Source of the DNA: Octadecabacter sp. SW4
Lineage (GTDB): Bacteria; Pseudomonadota; Alphaproteobacteria; Rhodobacterales; Rhodobacteraceae
NCBI RefSeq assembly: GCF_008065155.1
Contig: NZ_CP042819.1
Coordinates: 1,860,001-1,924,000, forward strand
Direction of reading: 5' to 3'
DNA length: 64,000 nucleotides
The translations under genes were made by a program, and so were the position numbers. Shown here piece after piece: positions 17,305 to 26,821 of this stretch (the first letter of the stretch is position 1; each line of letters opens with the position of its first letter). Under the pieces are notes generated by a model. It saw only the letters and a program-made list of their open reading frames with translations. It searched no databases and was not told the origin of the DNA.

Positions 17305-18615
17305 ATGCCAACAGAAATTCTGATGCCCGCCCTGTCCCCCACGATGGAGGAAGGCACGCTGGCGAAATGGCTGGTCAAGGAAGGCGATACCGTGTCCAGC
17401 GGCGACCTTTTGGCCGAGATTGAAACCGACAAGGCGACGATGGAACTCGAAGCCGTGGACGAAGGCGTGGTCGGCAAGATCCTGATCGAAGAAGGCAGTG
17501 AAGGCGTCAAGGTCAACACCCCCATCGCCGTCCTGCTGGAAGAGGGCGAAAGTGCCGATGACATCGGCGCGGGCAGCAAGCCTGCCGCAACCGACACCGC
17601 CAAGGAAGCGCCCAAGGCCGAAACCGCCGCTGCGACGGCAACGCCTGCCGCGGCCAGCGCCGCCCCTGCCGCCCCCAAGGGTGGCGATGGCAAGCGCATC
17701 TTTGCGACCCCGCTGGCGCGCCGGATTGCTGCTGACAAAGGCCTTGATCTGGCCAATGTCCAAGGATCAGGCCCACATGGCCGCATCATCAAGGCCGATG
17801 TCGAAGCTGCCAAACCCGGTCAGGCCGCCGCCGCTGCACCCGCTACTGCTGCCCCTGCCGCCAAGGGTGCCGCGATGGCCGCTGGTCCAAGCACCGAAAC
17901 TGTCATCAAGATGTACGAGGGCCGCACCTTCGAGGAGGTCAAGCTGAACGGGATGCGCAAGACTGTCGCCGCCCGCCTGACCGAAGCCAAACAATCGGTG
18001 CCGCACTTCTATCTGCGCCGCGATATCCATCTGGATGCCCTGTTGAAATTCCGCAGCCAACTCAACAAGCAGCTAGAGGCCAAAGGCGTCAAGCTGTCGG
18101 TCAATGATTTCGTGATCAAGGCCTGCGCGCTGGCCCTGCAATCGGTGCCTGAAGCCAACGCCGTTTGGGCCGGAGACCGCACGCTGAAGTTCACCGCATC
18201 CGATGTGGCCGTGGCCGTGGCTGTCGAGGGCGGCTTGTTCACACCCGTTCTGCAAGATGCTGAAAACAAATCGCTTTCGGCGCTTTCGGCACAGATGAAA
18301 GACCTCGCCACGCGTGCCCGTGATGGCAAACTGGCCCCGCATGAATATGTCGGTGGCAGCTTTGCGATCTCGAACCTTGGCATGTTCGGCATCGACAACT
18401 TTGATGCCATCATCAACCCGCCGCATGGGGCGATCCTGGCCGTGGGCGCAGGCGTCAAGAAACCTGTTGTTGGCGCGGATGGCGAACTGGCCGTGGCCAC
18501 GGTGATGTCCACCACACTGTCAGTCGATCACCGTGTGATTGACGGTGCGCTGGGGGCGAACCTGCTCAACGCGATCAAGGAAAACCTTGAGAACCCGATG
18601 ATGATGCTGGCCTGA
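17305..18615 (+). CDS. pdhC: Pyruvate dehydrogenase E2, dihydrolipoamide acetyltransferase
   Basis: A 436-residue three-domain protein: lipoyl domain (1-80, lipoyl Lys K43), Ala/Pro linker, E3/E1-binding domain (about 130-170: [19 protein letters not shown] with [13 protein letters not shown]), second linker, and the catalytic domain with the trimer-core motif [10 protein letters not shown] near the C-terminus (active His and Asp). It transfers the acetyl group from lipoamide to CoA and forms the core of the complex. The start follows AAGGAGAGAG. A strong terminator stands 22 bp after the stop. Confidence 0.97.
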   Translation: MPTEILMPALSPTMEEGTLAKWLVKEGDTVSSGDLLAEIETDKATMELEAVDEGVVGKILIEEGSEGVKVNTPIAVLLEEGESADDIGAGSKPAATDTAKEAPKAETAAATATPAAASAAPAAPKGGDGKRIFATPLARRIAADKGLDLANVQGSGPHGRIIKADVEAAKPGQAAAAAPATAAPAAKGAAMAAGPSTETVIKMYEGRTFEEVKLNGMRKTVAARLTEAKQSVPHFYLRRDIHLDALLKFRSQLNKQLEAKGVKLSVNDFVIKACALALQSVPEANAVWAGDRTLKFTASDVAVAVAVEGGLFTPVLQDAENKSLSALSAQMKDLATRARDGKLAPHEYVGGSFAISNLGMFGIDNFDAIINPPHGAILAVGAGVKKPVVGADGELAVATVMSTTLSVDHRVIDGALGANLLNAIKENLENPMMMLA

Positions 18616-18636
18616 ACAGGCCCGCCAATCAGATAA

Positions 18637-18665
18637 CGCCCCCGTGTTCCGACGGGGGCGGTTTT
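18637..18665 (+). terminator. Intrinsic terminator of the pdh operon
   Basis: CGCCCCCGT (18637-18645) pairs with ACGGGGGCG (18652-18660) across a 6-nt loop and is followed by GTTTT. It ends the pdhABC transcript. Confidence 0.88.
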
Positions 18666-18789
18666 ACCTGATGCTGACCGGCACTTGATCCAAGCGACAG
18701 ACGGTCTGATGGGCGGGCCGTCGATCAGACCGGCGCATGCGGCCTGATTTCCGGTCTGCCGATGCGCGACCTGCGACAATCCAGCGATC

Positions 18790-19599
18790 TTAGGCCTTGT
18801 CGTGCAGCAATTGATCCATCGAAATTGAAGGCTGGTCACAACCTGCCTCGCCGACGATACGTGCAGGAACCCCTGCCACCGTCTTGCAGGGCGGCACGTC
18901 CATCAACACGACCGATCCGGCGGCGATACGGCTGCAATGACCTATGGTAATATTGCCCAACACCTTGGCCCCCGCCCCGATCAGCACCCCGTCTTCGATC
19001 TTGGGGTGGCGGTCTTCTTCTTCCTTACCGGTGCCGCCCAGCGTCACGGAATGCAGCATCGACACATTGTCGCCCACCACAGCCGTTTCACCGATGACGA
19101 TGGAGTGGGCGTGGTCAATCATCAGCCCCTTGCCGATTACTGCCGCCGGGTGGATATCAATGCCGAAAATTTCCGAAACGCGCATCTGCACGTAATACGC
19201 CAGATCGCGCCGCCCCTTTTGCCAGAGCCAATGGCCCAGCCGATAGGCCTGAACCGCCTGAAAACCCTTGAAGAAAAGCAGCGGCTGCAAATACCGGTGG
19301 CAGGCTGGATCGCGTTCCAGAATTGCAACCAGATCGGCGCGGGCGGCCTCGGCCAGAGTGTGATCATCGGCGTAGGCCTCATCGGCGATTTCGCGCAGCA
19401 TCTGGTCGGACATTTCCGGCGAGGCAAGCTTCATCGAAATGCGATAGGCCAGCGCGCATTCCAGCGATCCGTGGTGCAAAACAGAGGTGTGCACAAGCCC
19501 GCCCATCAGCGGCTCGTCTGCAATCGCGGCCTCGGCCTCTTTGCAGATTTGCGACCAGACGGGATCGACTTCGCTCAGTTTCGCGCGCGGATTGGCCAT
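18790..19599 (-). CDS. cysE: Serine O-acetyltransferase
   Basis: A 269-residue enzyme that acetylates L-serine with acetyl-CoA, the first step of cysteine synthesis. The N-terminal helical domain covers about residues 1-150; after it come left-handed beta-helix hexapeptide repeats with family motifs FGIDIHPAAVIGKGLMIDHA, VVGDNVSMLHSVTLGGTG, RHPKIEDGVLIGAGAKVLGN and AAGSVVL. The catalytic His-Asp pair is in IDHAHS. It lies alone, divergent from the DksA/TraR-type gene with an 85-bp gap. Confidence 0.96.
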   Translation of the reverse strand: MANPRAKLSEVDPVWSQICKEAEAAIADEPLMGGLVHTSVLHHGSLECALAYRISMKLASPEMSDQMLREIADEAYADDHTLAEAARADLVAILERDPACHRYLQPLLFFKGFQAVQAYRLGHWLWQKGRRDLAYYVQMRVSEIFGIDIHPAAVIGKGLMIDHAHSIVIGETAVVGDNVSMLHSVTLGGTGKEEEDRHPKIEDGVLIGAGAKVLGNITIGHCSRIAAGSVVLMDVPPCKTVAGVPARIVGEAGCDQPSISMDQLLHDKA

Positions 19600-19684
19600 A
19601 GCAGTGCCCTCACTTTCATGTTTGTCTTAGACCAAATAGGCTCGCTTGGCCAAGAATAAACCCGTGATCACGAGGGCCACAGAT

Positions 19685-20023
19685 ATGAATGAAAACGAAT
19701 TGGCCAACTATCGCGCTGCCCTGAACGCGGCATTGGCCGCTTTGGATGGCGAAGATGCGCTTGGCCGCGGTGGTCAGAAAACCGTGACGCTGGATCAACA
19801 GGCGGTGGGGCGGTTGTCACGCATGGACGCCCTGCAAAATCAGGCGATGGCCAAGGCGCAAGCGGGACGGCGCGCGGTTCAGCGCCAGCGGATCACGGCT
19901 GCGCTGGCGCGGATGGAAGGCGGCGAATACGGCTATTGCGCGGAGTGCGGTGATGATCTTGATCGCGCCCGTCTGGACGCCGATCCGACCGTGCCGCGCT
20001 GCCTGTCCTGCACCCGCGGCTAG
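19685..20023 (+). CDS. DksA/TraR family C4-type zinc-finger protein
   Basis: A 112-residue protein with a helical N-terminal part and a C-terminal four-cysteine zinc finger, CAECGDDL...PRCLSC, with the spacing C-x2-C-x17-C-x2-C of the DksA/TraR family. Such proteins bind the RNA polymerase secondary channel and adjust transcription with ppGpp. It is shorter than E. coli DksA (151) and lacks an extended coiled-coil tip with the DxxDxA motif in the usual place, so a TraR/DksA2-like role is as likely. I prefer the ATG at 19685 to a TTG at 19646. Its 3' 131 bp overlap a convergent frame from the GTA side. Confidence 0.85.
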   Translation: MNENELANYRAALNAALAALDGEDALGRGGQKTVTLDQQAVGRLSRMDALQNQAMAKAQAGRRAVQRQRITAALARMEGGEYGYCAECGDDLDRARLDADPTVPRCLSCTRG

Positions 20024-20306
20024 GGTCCGCGCGCCAGTCCTGCAAGGCACGCAAGACGCAATCGAGTGCCGCGCAATAGGTGATGTCGCAGCGATCAGAC
20101 CGACGCGCGCGCACCCGTTTGGACGCAGCCGACATGAGCGACCCGGTGCCAAACTGCGGATGCCCACGCCCCAGCCGCTTGCGCGTGCAGTCGGCCAGAT
20201 GCGCCTGCGCGATCATGTCAGCCGCGATGACCTCCCAGGTGGCGCGGTCCTGCGCCAGCAGCGCCGCCACCGCATATTCCAGATCACCGACCAACACGCC
20301 GCGCAT
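19893..20306 (-). CDS. Small protein coupled to the end of the GTA cluster, function unknown
   Basis: A 137-residue reading frame whose ATG overlaps the stop of the GTA host-contact gene (TGATG), the usual coupling signal in this cluster. The first 90 residues look like a folded, Ala-rich helical protein (MRGVLVGDLEYAVAALLAQDRATWEVIAADMI); the last 45 are Arg-rich, and that part is antisense to the DksA-type gene, which suggests the real protein once ended earlier. I cannot name the family. It could be an accessory GTA gene or a regulator travelling with it; codon pattern in the first 280 bp supports coding. Confidence 0.55.
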   Translation of the reverse strand: MRGVLVGDLEYAVAALLAQDRATWEVIAADMIAQAHLADCTRKRLGRGHPQFGTGSLMSAASKRVRARRSDRCDITYCAALDCVLRALQDWRADPSRGCRTGSAARSDRRPDGRDQDHHRTPRNSRIRRLPSAPAQP

Positions 20307-23300
20307 CAGGAGCCGATCACCAGCGCCCGCGCCGGTCCCGCACCGTAACGGTCCGACACCTGCGCCACCTCAATGCGGTAAGCGCCGGTTGCCCCGTCAG
20401 CCGCCGCCAACGCCGCTGGATAGGTCCAACTTGGTGTGCTGACCTGCACATCGCGCACCACGGCCCCGTTGACGATGACCTGCACGGCGTAAAGCTCGCT
20501 CGCCTCGCCCAGGGGCACATCCAGACCCTCCCACGGATCGCCGTCAACCCGGGTGCGACGCACCCAGCTAAAGGTCGCATCCGCCGCCCCGTCACTGCGC
20601 AAATGCGCAACCGGATAGGGGCGCAAACCATTGCCTTGAAACGCATCCACACGATAGCGATAGGGCGGATCATCCATCGCCTTTTGCGCCGGACCATAGC
20701 GGAAATGCCGCTCCACCCCGCGCGCCGCCGCCGCAAGGTCAATCTGTTCGGGTCGCCCGTCCAGCAGGACAAAGCGCGACCCAACAGGCCAGTCCGCCGG
20801 CATCAATCCATCGCTGCCCGCCTGCCCACGCAACCGCAAGCGCAGGTCATAAATGCCGGGCGCAACCAATTCGGCCTCGGCAAACTGGAACACTTCCCAA
20901 TTGTCCGCACCGCCATCGCCAATCGCCGCAAGGTTCGCGCCCGCCAGCACATCCGCCGGGCTGCGGGTGGTCAGCGCCCCCGACACCAGCTTGACGCGCA
21001 GCGCCAACCCACGATCCCAGCGCCCCGCGGGCGCGGCCAGCATCGCCGTTTCGGTCACACCGATAATCGATGCCTGCGACACCAGCGTATTAAGGCCATA
21101 ATCGCTATCTTGCGCCGCACTATAAAGCGCGACAGACCCCGGCCAAGGCACACCCGTCATGGCAACATGGGGCGCATGGGGCACCTCGTCGCCGCCAAGC
21201 AGTGGCAGATCAAGGAACATCGCCTCGACCGGCACAGGCGCCACAAAGGGGCGCATCCCGGTCACCGTATCGCCGCCATCATGGGCGCGGTAGGTTTCCG
21301 GCTCAATGCGCACGGCGTCAATCATCTGCGTCTCTGTCAGCTCGACCCGGTCCACGCGATAAAGCGCCTTGCCGCCCGCGCCGTCCAGTTCCACAACATC
21401 CCCCGCACCAAGACCCGCGCGCGAGGGCGGCAGGGCAAAACGGGCTGTATCACGCGCCACGCGTGCCTCGCTTAGCCAGCGTTCGGCAATGCGCTGCCCT
21501 TCACCTTGGGTCAGGACCAGCGGCAGTTCCGATTGCGACACCGTCAGCGTGTCATCGTCTGGGAAGATCGCCTCGCTCGCGCGGATTTCGTAATCGCCAT
21601 CGGCTTCGATGAACCCCAGCCGGATACGGCCCGCCAGTTCGGCCAGCGGCGCGCGCTGACGTTCAATCGCGCTGTCAATCTCGCCTGTGACGGCCAGTTT
21701 TTCCGCCGCAATCGGGACACCGCCCGAAGCAATGCGCGTGATGAAATGCAACACCCCGTCACGTTCGACAGCGTCAAAACCATAGGCCAGCATCAAAGGT
21801 TGCAGGGCCGCACGCCCGGCCTCCACGTCCCGCAGGACATAGCCACGCACATGCCCGTAAAGACGCGAAACATCAAAGGCTTCCACGCCGGACTGAATGC
21901 AAATCCGCGCCACCACAGAAGACAAGGCCTGCGCCGATGCCCGCCCGTTGATCCAATGCCCCCGTGCGTAATTCGCCCCGTCCGACCACAGCTCCTGGTT
22001 AGCGGGGAAGAATGGATAGGGCCGCGTGTCCCATGCCCAGACATGGGTGCGCGACAGGTTGACCATTGGGTAACCATAGGTGGCCGACACAGGATTATTG
22101 TCGGGGTCACCATAAAAGGAATGAACTGCGCGCAGGTATTGCATCTGCATAAGATCGTCGCGCAACCCGTTGGAGTAATGAGGCAAACCGCTTTCTGATG
22201 ATTTCGGATCGTAGAACCGGTTGGGTTCGTTCGCACCCTTGTCGATCGCACCGCAACCGATTTCGGTGAACCAGATCGGCTTGCTTTCCGGCACCCAGGC
22301 GCTGGCAGTCTCGCTGCGTGCGCCATCCACGCGGTCATGGTGCGGGTTGCGCCACCAGCCTTGCAGGTCCTTGTAGCGCCAGACCCAATCCTCCTCCCAG
22401 AAATCCGAAATGGGTGTGCGGATTTGCGCATCGCGCGCCTCGGGAGAATGGTAATACCAGTCGAACCCTTCGCCACCCGCCACATTGGCGCGCAGATAAT
22501 CAAGATTATAGATTGACCCCGCCGCAGCATCGGCATGATCTTCACCATCACGCCAATCCGACAGGGGCATATAGTTGTCGATGCCGATGAAATTGATGTT
22601 GGGATCGGCCCAAAGCGGATCAAGATGGAACAGCTTGTCGCCCGTCCCGACCGGCTGATATCCGTGGTATTCTGACCAGTCGGCGGCATAACCAATCTTG
22701 CAATAGGGCCCGAGAATTGCGCGCACATCGGCGGCCAAAGCCCGCAGCGCGTCAACCGCAGGAAAGCCGTTCGCGCCACGAATTTGCGTCAGTGACCGCA
22801 TTTCCGAACCGATACAAAAGGCATCGACCCCGCCTGCCATCACACACAGGTGGGCGTAGTGCAGAATAAAGCGACGATAGGACCATTCCGGCGGGCCGCT
22901 ATAGCTGACGGTGCTGCCGGACGGCGTGAAATCGCCCGGGGCCGCGGTGCCAAAGAACGCCGCAACTTCGGTGTCTGCCGCGCCCGTCTGATCAGGCGAT
23001 CCCGCCTGCCCCGGTGCCGCCGACAGGGTCACACGTCCGCGCCACGGCAAGGCTGGCTGATCATCCGAACCGGTCCACGGATCAGGCAGCCCATTACCTG
23101 CCAACTGGTCCATCAGGATGAAGGGGTAAAACACGACCGATTTGTTGCGCGCCGTCAGGTCTTCGATCGCTTCGATCACCGAGGCATCCGTGGGCGTGCC
23201 GCCGTAAACCGGCCGGTCGTCAATTTGTGGCGTCAGTGCCGCGGTGCTGCGCACCTGCCCCGAGACCACCCAAGGCATTGCGCTTGGATCACCGCTGCTT

Positions 23301-24211
23301 GCCTCGACCTTGGGGCGCAGGGTGCAATCGCCACAGCGCAGATCGTCGCCGAACCACGACACCACAAGCGACACCGACCCGCAATTGGGCAGTTCTTCCT
23401 CCATCGTCGTGACCGAAGTGGTGAAATCCGGCTTGCCCGAAGGCGAATTGATATTCAAAGCAACCTGCGCGCCAAAGGAGTCGCTGCGATAGACCGGGGT
23501 TGTCGCGAGCCCGTATTCGCCCGTGCCCGGCACAAGCGCCACGCCGCGCACCGCCTGGGCCAGGTCCGCCGCGCCGTCCGGGGCCGGATCCGCCCCCTTG
23601 CGCACCACCTCGAAGGTGAACTGCGGCACGCGATTGCCAAACTGCGACAGGCCCAGGTCTTCGAACACCACATAGGCGACGCCGCGATAGGCCGGGGCCA
23701 GTCCTGTGCCTTCGACGGCCTCGATCTTGGGGTCGGGCAACTGGTCAGCTGACCCTGCATAAACGCGCATGTTCAGATCGTCGCGCGCCACTTCGACACC
23801 GTCTGCCCAGACACGGCCCACACGGGTGATTTCACCCGCGCACAGGGCAATCGCAAGGCTGACCGAATAGGAGTAGCTGGCCGTTGCGGGGCGCGGTGGT
23901 GCGCCCTTGCCGCCACCTGAACGGGTGACATCTTCCTGAAACTGGGTGGCCCAAATGACCTGCCCGGCAACCCGCATCCGCCCGAAGACCTGCGGCAAAC
24001 CCGCGCCCTCGCTTGCCCCGGTCAGGCGAAACCTGTCCACCCGGCCCGTCTCGACGGGTTCGCTGCCCGCCCCCATCAGACGCTGATCGACCATACGCCC
24101 AAGCGAGGCCCCGGCAGCGCGGCCAATCACCGCCGCAGACAAGCCCAAAACCGAGCCGCCGATAGAGCCGCCAATGGCCATACCCGCCGCAGAAAGAACG
24201 ATCGTCGCCAT
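20306..24211 (-). CDS. GTA host-specificity/tail-fibre 'megatron' protein (g15)
   Basis: At 1301 residues this is the largest GTA protein and corresponds to RcGTA g15, the tip of the tail that contacts and penetrates the recipient cell. It starts MATIVLSAAGMAIGGSIGG, a hydrophobic glycine-rich helix. The middle (about residues 420-740) is a glycoside-hydrolase-like TIM barrel (GTA_TIM), with KIGYAADWSEYHG, INFIGIDNYMPLSDW and the active-site-like PIWFTEIGCGA. The C-terminal part is the phage-tail beta-rich domain. The start is 3 bp after the g14 stop. It is the last named structural gene, and a small frame is coupled to its stop. Confidence 0.95.
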   Translation of the reverse strand: MATIVLSAAGMAIGGSIGGSVLGLSAAVIGRAAGASLGRMVDQRLMGAGSEPVETGRVDRFRLTGASEGAGLPQVFGRMRVAGQVIWATQFQEDVTRSGGGKGAPPRPATASYSYSVSLAIALCAGEITRVGRVWADGVEVARDDLNMRVYAGSADQLPDPKIEAVEGTGLAPAYRGVAYVVFEDLGLSQFGNRVPQFTFEVVRKGADPAPDGAADLAQAVRGVALVPGTGEYGLATTPVYRSDSFGAQVALNINSPSGKPDFTTSVTTMEEELPNCGSVSLVVSWFGDDLRCGDCTLRPKVEASSGDPSAMPWVVSGQVRSTAALTPQIDDRPVYGGTPTDASVIEAIEDLTARNKSVVFYPFILMDQLAGNGLPDPWTGSDDQPALPWRGRVTLSAAPGQAGSPDQTGAADTEVAAFFGTAAPGDFTPSGSTVSYSGPPEWSYRRFILHYAHLCVMAGGVDAFCIGSEMRSLTQIRGANGFPAVDALRALAADVRAILGPYCKIGYAADWSEYHGYQPVGTGDKLFHLDPLWADPNINFIGIDNYMPLSDWRDGEDHADAAAGSIYNLDYLRANVAGGEGFDWYYHSPEARDAQIRTPISDFWEEDWVWRYKDLQGWWRNPHHDRVDGARSETASAWVPESKPIWFTEIGCGAIDKGANEPNRFYDPKSSESGLPHYSNGLRDDLMQMQYLRAVHSFYGDPDNNPVSATYGYPMVNLSRTHVWAWDTRPYPFFPANQELWSDGANYARGHWINGRASAQALSSVVARICIQSGVEAFDVSRLYGHVRGYVLRDVEAGRAALQPLMLAYGFDAVERDGVLHFITRIASGGVPIAAEKLAVTGEIDSAIERQRAPLAELAGRIRLGFIEADGDYEIRASEAIFPDDDTLTVSQSELPLVLTQGEGQRIAERWLSEARVARDTARFALPPSRAGLGAGDVVELDGAGGKALYRVDRVELTETQMIDAVRIEPETYRAHDGGDTVTGMRPFVAPVPVEAMFLDLPLLGGDEVPHAPHVAMTGVPWPGSVALYSAAQDSDYGLNTLVSQASIIGVTETAMLAAPAGRWDRGLALRVKLVSGALTTRSPADVLAGANLAAIGDGGADNWEVFQFAEAELVAPGIYDLRLRLRGQAGSDGLMPADWPVGSRFVLLDGRPEQIDLAAAARGVERHFRYGPAQKAMDDPPYRYRVDAFQGNGLRPYPVAHLRSDGAADATFSWVRRTRVDGDPWEGLDVPLGEASELYAVQVIVNGAVVRDVQVSTPSWTYPAALAAADGATGAYRIEVAQVSDRYGAGPARALVIGS

Positions 24212-24214
24212 GTC

Positions 24215-24643
24215 TTATCCCCTTGTCGGAAAGGCAAACCGCGCCGCAATGCGCCGCTGCCACGGGGCGGTCAGGCCGCTTTCGACCACACCATGCCCCT
24301 GAAATGAATGAATAAACGCCGCATTGCTGCCAAGCTGCGATTGAATGCCAAGGTGTTTGGCCACGCTGCCCGCGCGCATACGAAAGACGATCACATCGCC
24401 CAAACCCGCATCGGGTTTGGCAACCAGCAAGCGGCGACAGGCCGCCAGAAGCACCTCGCGCCCCTGCGGTTCGTCCCAATCGGGCACATAGGGCGGCACG
24501 GTTTCGGGCAACGCGCCGATTACCTCGGCCCAGACCCCACGGATCAGGCCCAGACAGTCACAGCCCGCGCCCCTGGTCGCCGCCTGATGATGATAGGGCG
24601 TGCCGATCCAGCTACGCGCCGCTTTGACGATTGCATCGCTCAT
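24215..24643 (-). CDS. GTA NlpC/P60-type cell-wall peptidase (g14)
   Basis: A 142-residue peptidase of the NlpC/P60 fold carried at the tail tip, equivalent to RcGTA g14, which cleaves peptide cross-links of the recipient cell wall during DNA entry. The catalytic Cys is C30 in GCDCLGLIRG, and H97 in SVAKHLGI is the expected His. The N-terminus ARSWIGTPYHHQ is typical of the phage family. It overlaps the hub gene g13 by 4 bp. Confidence 0.94.
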   Translation of the reverse strand: MSDAIVKAARSWIGTPYHHQAATRGAGCDCLGLIRGVWAEVIGALPETVPPYVPDWDEPQGREVLLAACRRLLVAKPDAGLGDVIVFRMRAGSVAKHLGIQSQLGSNAAFIHSFQGHGVVESGLTAPWQRRIAARFAFPTRG

Positions 24644-25518
24644 CCGCGCAGGCTCCCGCCGGAATTAGTGCCACTCTGGCTTGGGACACTCATCAACCAG
24701 TCCTCGCCAGGGATATCGGGGAAGCCCTGAAAATTGACGAAATTGTCAAACTTCAAGCGGCAGGTTTCGGCGCGTTTGTCACAACCTGCCTCGATGCGCA
24801 GCATATCGCCGGTCATGACATCCGCGCGTAGCGGCTGCCACAGGGTCAGCACCCGTTGACTGCCATCAAACCGGTCGCGCTTGATCAACCCGACAAGCCC
24901 CGTGGCCGCGCCCGACGTCACCGTGAAACGCCCGCGCGTAAACCACTCGGGCGAAAAATCATCAAACCCGGCAAAGCGGAACTCTTGTGCGTTATCAACA
25001 ATTTCGGCCGGACGGTCAGACACATAGCCAGCCGTGTTCATGTCAACCCGGCAGGCCCCATCGCCCAAGACCGCCGCGCAGGGCTTTTGATAGACCCGGC
25101 CCTGCGGCTGGTTCAGCGCCTCGCTCAGCCCCCGCAAATCGGCGTGAAACGCGCCGCCCACGCGGCGCAATTCGCCAATCGTGCCGCGAAACCGCAGCAT
25201 CCGCGCAGTGACATCGCGCCAGTTCACCAGCCACGCCCGCACCTCGGCCCCGTCAAAACGGCCCGCGTCAATGTCGGCTTCGGTGATGGCGCTATCTGAC
25301 AGCACGCCCATCGCTTCGGTGTTATCCACCGCCAGACCCGTGCCTGTCGCGATCGCGCGCGCACTCATCCCCGCATCGGGACGAAAGCTGATCCCGTCAA
25401 AATCCAACGCGCGGTCATGGTCGGTAAACCCGAAGGTCACACCATCGCGGCGCACCACAGCCCAGCACCGGCAAACGGTCGTCAGGCCACTGGCCAGATG
25501 CTCCAACAGCGCGGTCAT
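24640..25518 (-). CDS. GTA baseplate hub protein, DUF2163 family (g13)
   Basis: A 292-residue hub protein equivalent to RcGTA g13. DUF2163 covers the N-terminal part (CRCWAVVRRDGVTFGFTDHD) and a phage-BR0599-type part the C-terminus. Four cysteines, C147 and C156 (PCAAVLGDGACRVD) and C246 and C253 (GCDKRAETC), have the spacing of the iron-sulfur site known in lambda gpL-type hubs, so a cluster is expected. The ending PDIPGEDWLMSVPSQ is typical. It overlaps g12 and g14 by 4 bp on each side. Confidence 0.94.
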   Translation of the reverse strand: MTALLEHLASGLTTVCRCWAVVRRDGVTFGFTDHDRALDFDGISFRPDAGMSARAIATGTGLAVDNTEAMGVLSDSAITEADIDAGRFDGAEVRAWLVNWRDVTARMLRFRGTIGELRRVGGAFHADLRGLSEALNQPQGRVYQKPCAAVLGDGACRVDMNTAGYVSDRPAEIVDNAQEFRFAGFDDFSPEWFTRGRFTVTSGAATGLVGLIKRDRFDGSQRVLTLWQPLRADVMTGDMLRIEAGCDKRAETCRLKFDNFVNFQGFPDIPGEDWLMSVPSQSGTNSGGSLRG

Positions 25519-26147
25519 ACCCGCACCTCGACCACCGGAACATCCGGCACGTCACCCGCGTGGAAACTGGCCACAGACGACGCGATCCGATCCGTGTCAA
25601 AGCGCACCGGCACGTCAAATTCAAAGCCTGCGGTGATTTCGGCACCGACGTCTGGCGGATGCGCAAATGTGACCAGTCCGGTGGTCAGATCAACATCGTA
25701 ATCAATCGATTCCTGTTGCGGATCGCCGCTGACGGCAACCTTGACCGTGCCCGCCACCGGTTTCGTGATCGGACGGTCATAAATAATCCCCGCAGACCCG
25801 TAACACTTGATCAGCTGAAAGGTATCCTCAACCTCGTCGCCGACCCCAAGCGGCTGATCCAGCGGCGTCACTTCGCCCGATGGCAGGCTGGATTTGAAAT
25901 CGCCCCAGTCCTTCCAGCGAAACCCGTAAAGCTGCCCTTGGCGCGCCTCGAAAAAGGCGATCAACGCCTCAACATCGTCCAATGACCGCAGGCCAAGACC
26001 CGCATCGTAACGGCGGCGCGAATGTGCCCAGGGCGTGTTGCGCTCCTCATAGCCGTTATCAAGGGTGACGACCTCGGTGCGCCGTTCCGGGCCACCAATT
26101 GACCCGAAACTAAGCGACGCCGGAAAGCGAATTTCGTGAAAGTTCAT
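25515..26147 (-). CDS. GTA distal tail protein, DUF2460 family (g12)
   Basis: A 210-residue protein of the DUF2460/TIGR02217 family, equivalent to RcGTA g12, which forms the ring joining the tail tube to the hub. The N-terminus MNFHEIRFPASLSFGSIGGP and the segment RRYDAGLGLRSLDDVEALIAFFEARQGQLYGFRWKDW (middle part ARQGQLYGFRWKDW) are diagnostic. It lies 11 bp after g11 and overlaps g13 by 4 bp. Confidence 0.95.
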   Translation of the reverse strand: MNFHEIRFPASLSFGSIGGPERRTEVVTLDNGYEERNTPWAHSRRRYDAGLGLRSLDDVEALIAFFEARQGQLYGFRWKDWGDFKSSLPSGEVTPLDQPLGVGDEVEDTFQLIKCYGSAGIIYDRPITKPVAGTVKVAVSGDPQQESIDYDVDLTTGLVTFAHPPDVGAEITAGFEFDVPVRFDTDRIASSVASFHAGDVPDVPVVEVRV

Positions 26148-26158
26148 GTCTGTTCCCC

Positions 26159-26821
26159 CTAGCGGTTACGCTGGCCACGGCCCAAGGCACGCGACATCTG
26201 CGCCGCAATCTGGCCCTGACTGCGTTGAAAGCCCTGCACGTCCGGTGTGCTGATATTCATGGTGATATTGACGGCGCCGCCTCCGCCCGCCGCGCGCACG
26301 CCCAACCGGCCATCGGCCCCGCGTGACAACGGCATGATCGCCTCGGGGCCTGCTTCGCCCATCAGGCCCGTGCCCCCGCGCATCGGAAAGCTCACCGGCC
26401 CTGACAGAACCCCGCCACGCGCGAATGGCATGACGCGGCCTTGGGAAAACGGCGCACCGTTTTCAAACTGCATCAGCCCTGACACGATGGAATTGACCCC
26501 ATCGGCAAGCAGCCCGCCAAAGCGATCCGTCACTGGGCGCACGGCGGCGTTATAGGTGGTGTCCACCATCGCCTTGGCGACAACACCCAACGCATCCGAC
26601 AGCTTCATCCCGTCCAACACCATGCCATCAAAGGCGCGTTTCAGCCCGCCGGAAAAACCGCGCTCCAGATTGCCCAGATCGCGGGTGGTTTGACCCAGCG
26701 TGCCCTGCATCTCGCGCAGCTGACCGCCAAAGGCCGCCGTCATCTGACTGGCATCTCCCAGCGTCTGCTCCAATGCAGCCACTTCGGTATCCAATTCGCC
26801 AAGGCGTTCAATCTCGTCCAT
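26159..26821 (-). CDS. GTA tail tape measure protein (g11)
   Basis: A 220-residue protein equivalent to RcGTA g11, whose length sets the tail length. Residues 1-55 form a coiled coil (MDEIERLGELDTEVAALEQTL), followed by a Gly-rich amphipathic central part with PFARGGVLSGP and GLMGEAGPEAIMPLSRG, the common tape-measure C-terminal signature. It is far shorter than tape measures of siphophages, fitting the short tail of GTA particles. The start overlaps g10.1 by 14 bp. Confidence 0.93.
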   Translation of the reverse strand: MDEIERLGELDTEVAALEQTLGDASQMTAAFGGQLREMQGTLGQTTRDLGNLERGFSGGLKRAFDGMVLDGMKLSDALGVVAKAMVDTTYNAAVRPVTDRFGGLLADGVNSIVSGLMQFENGAPFSQGRVMPFARGGVLSGPVSFPMRGGTGLMGEAGPEAIMPLSRGADGRLGVRAAGGGGAVNITMNISTPDVQGFQRSQGQIAAQMSRALGRGQRNR

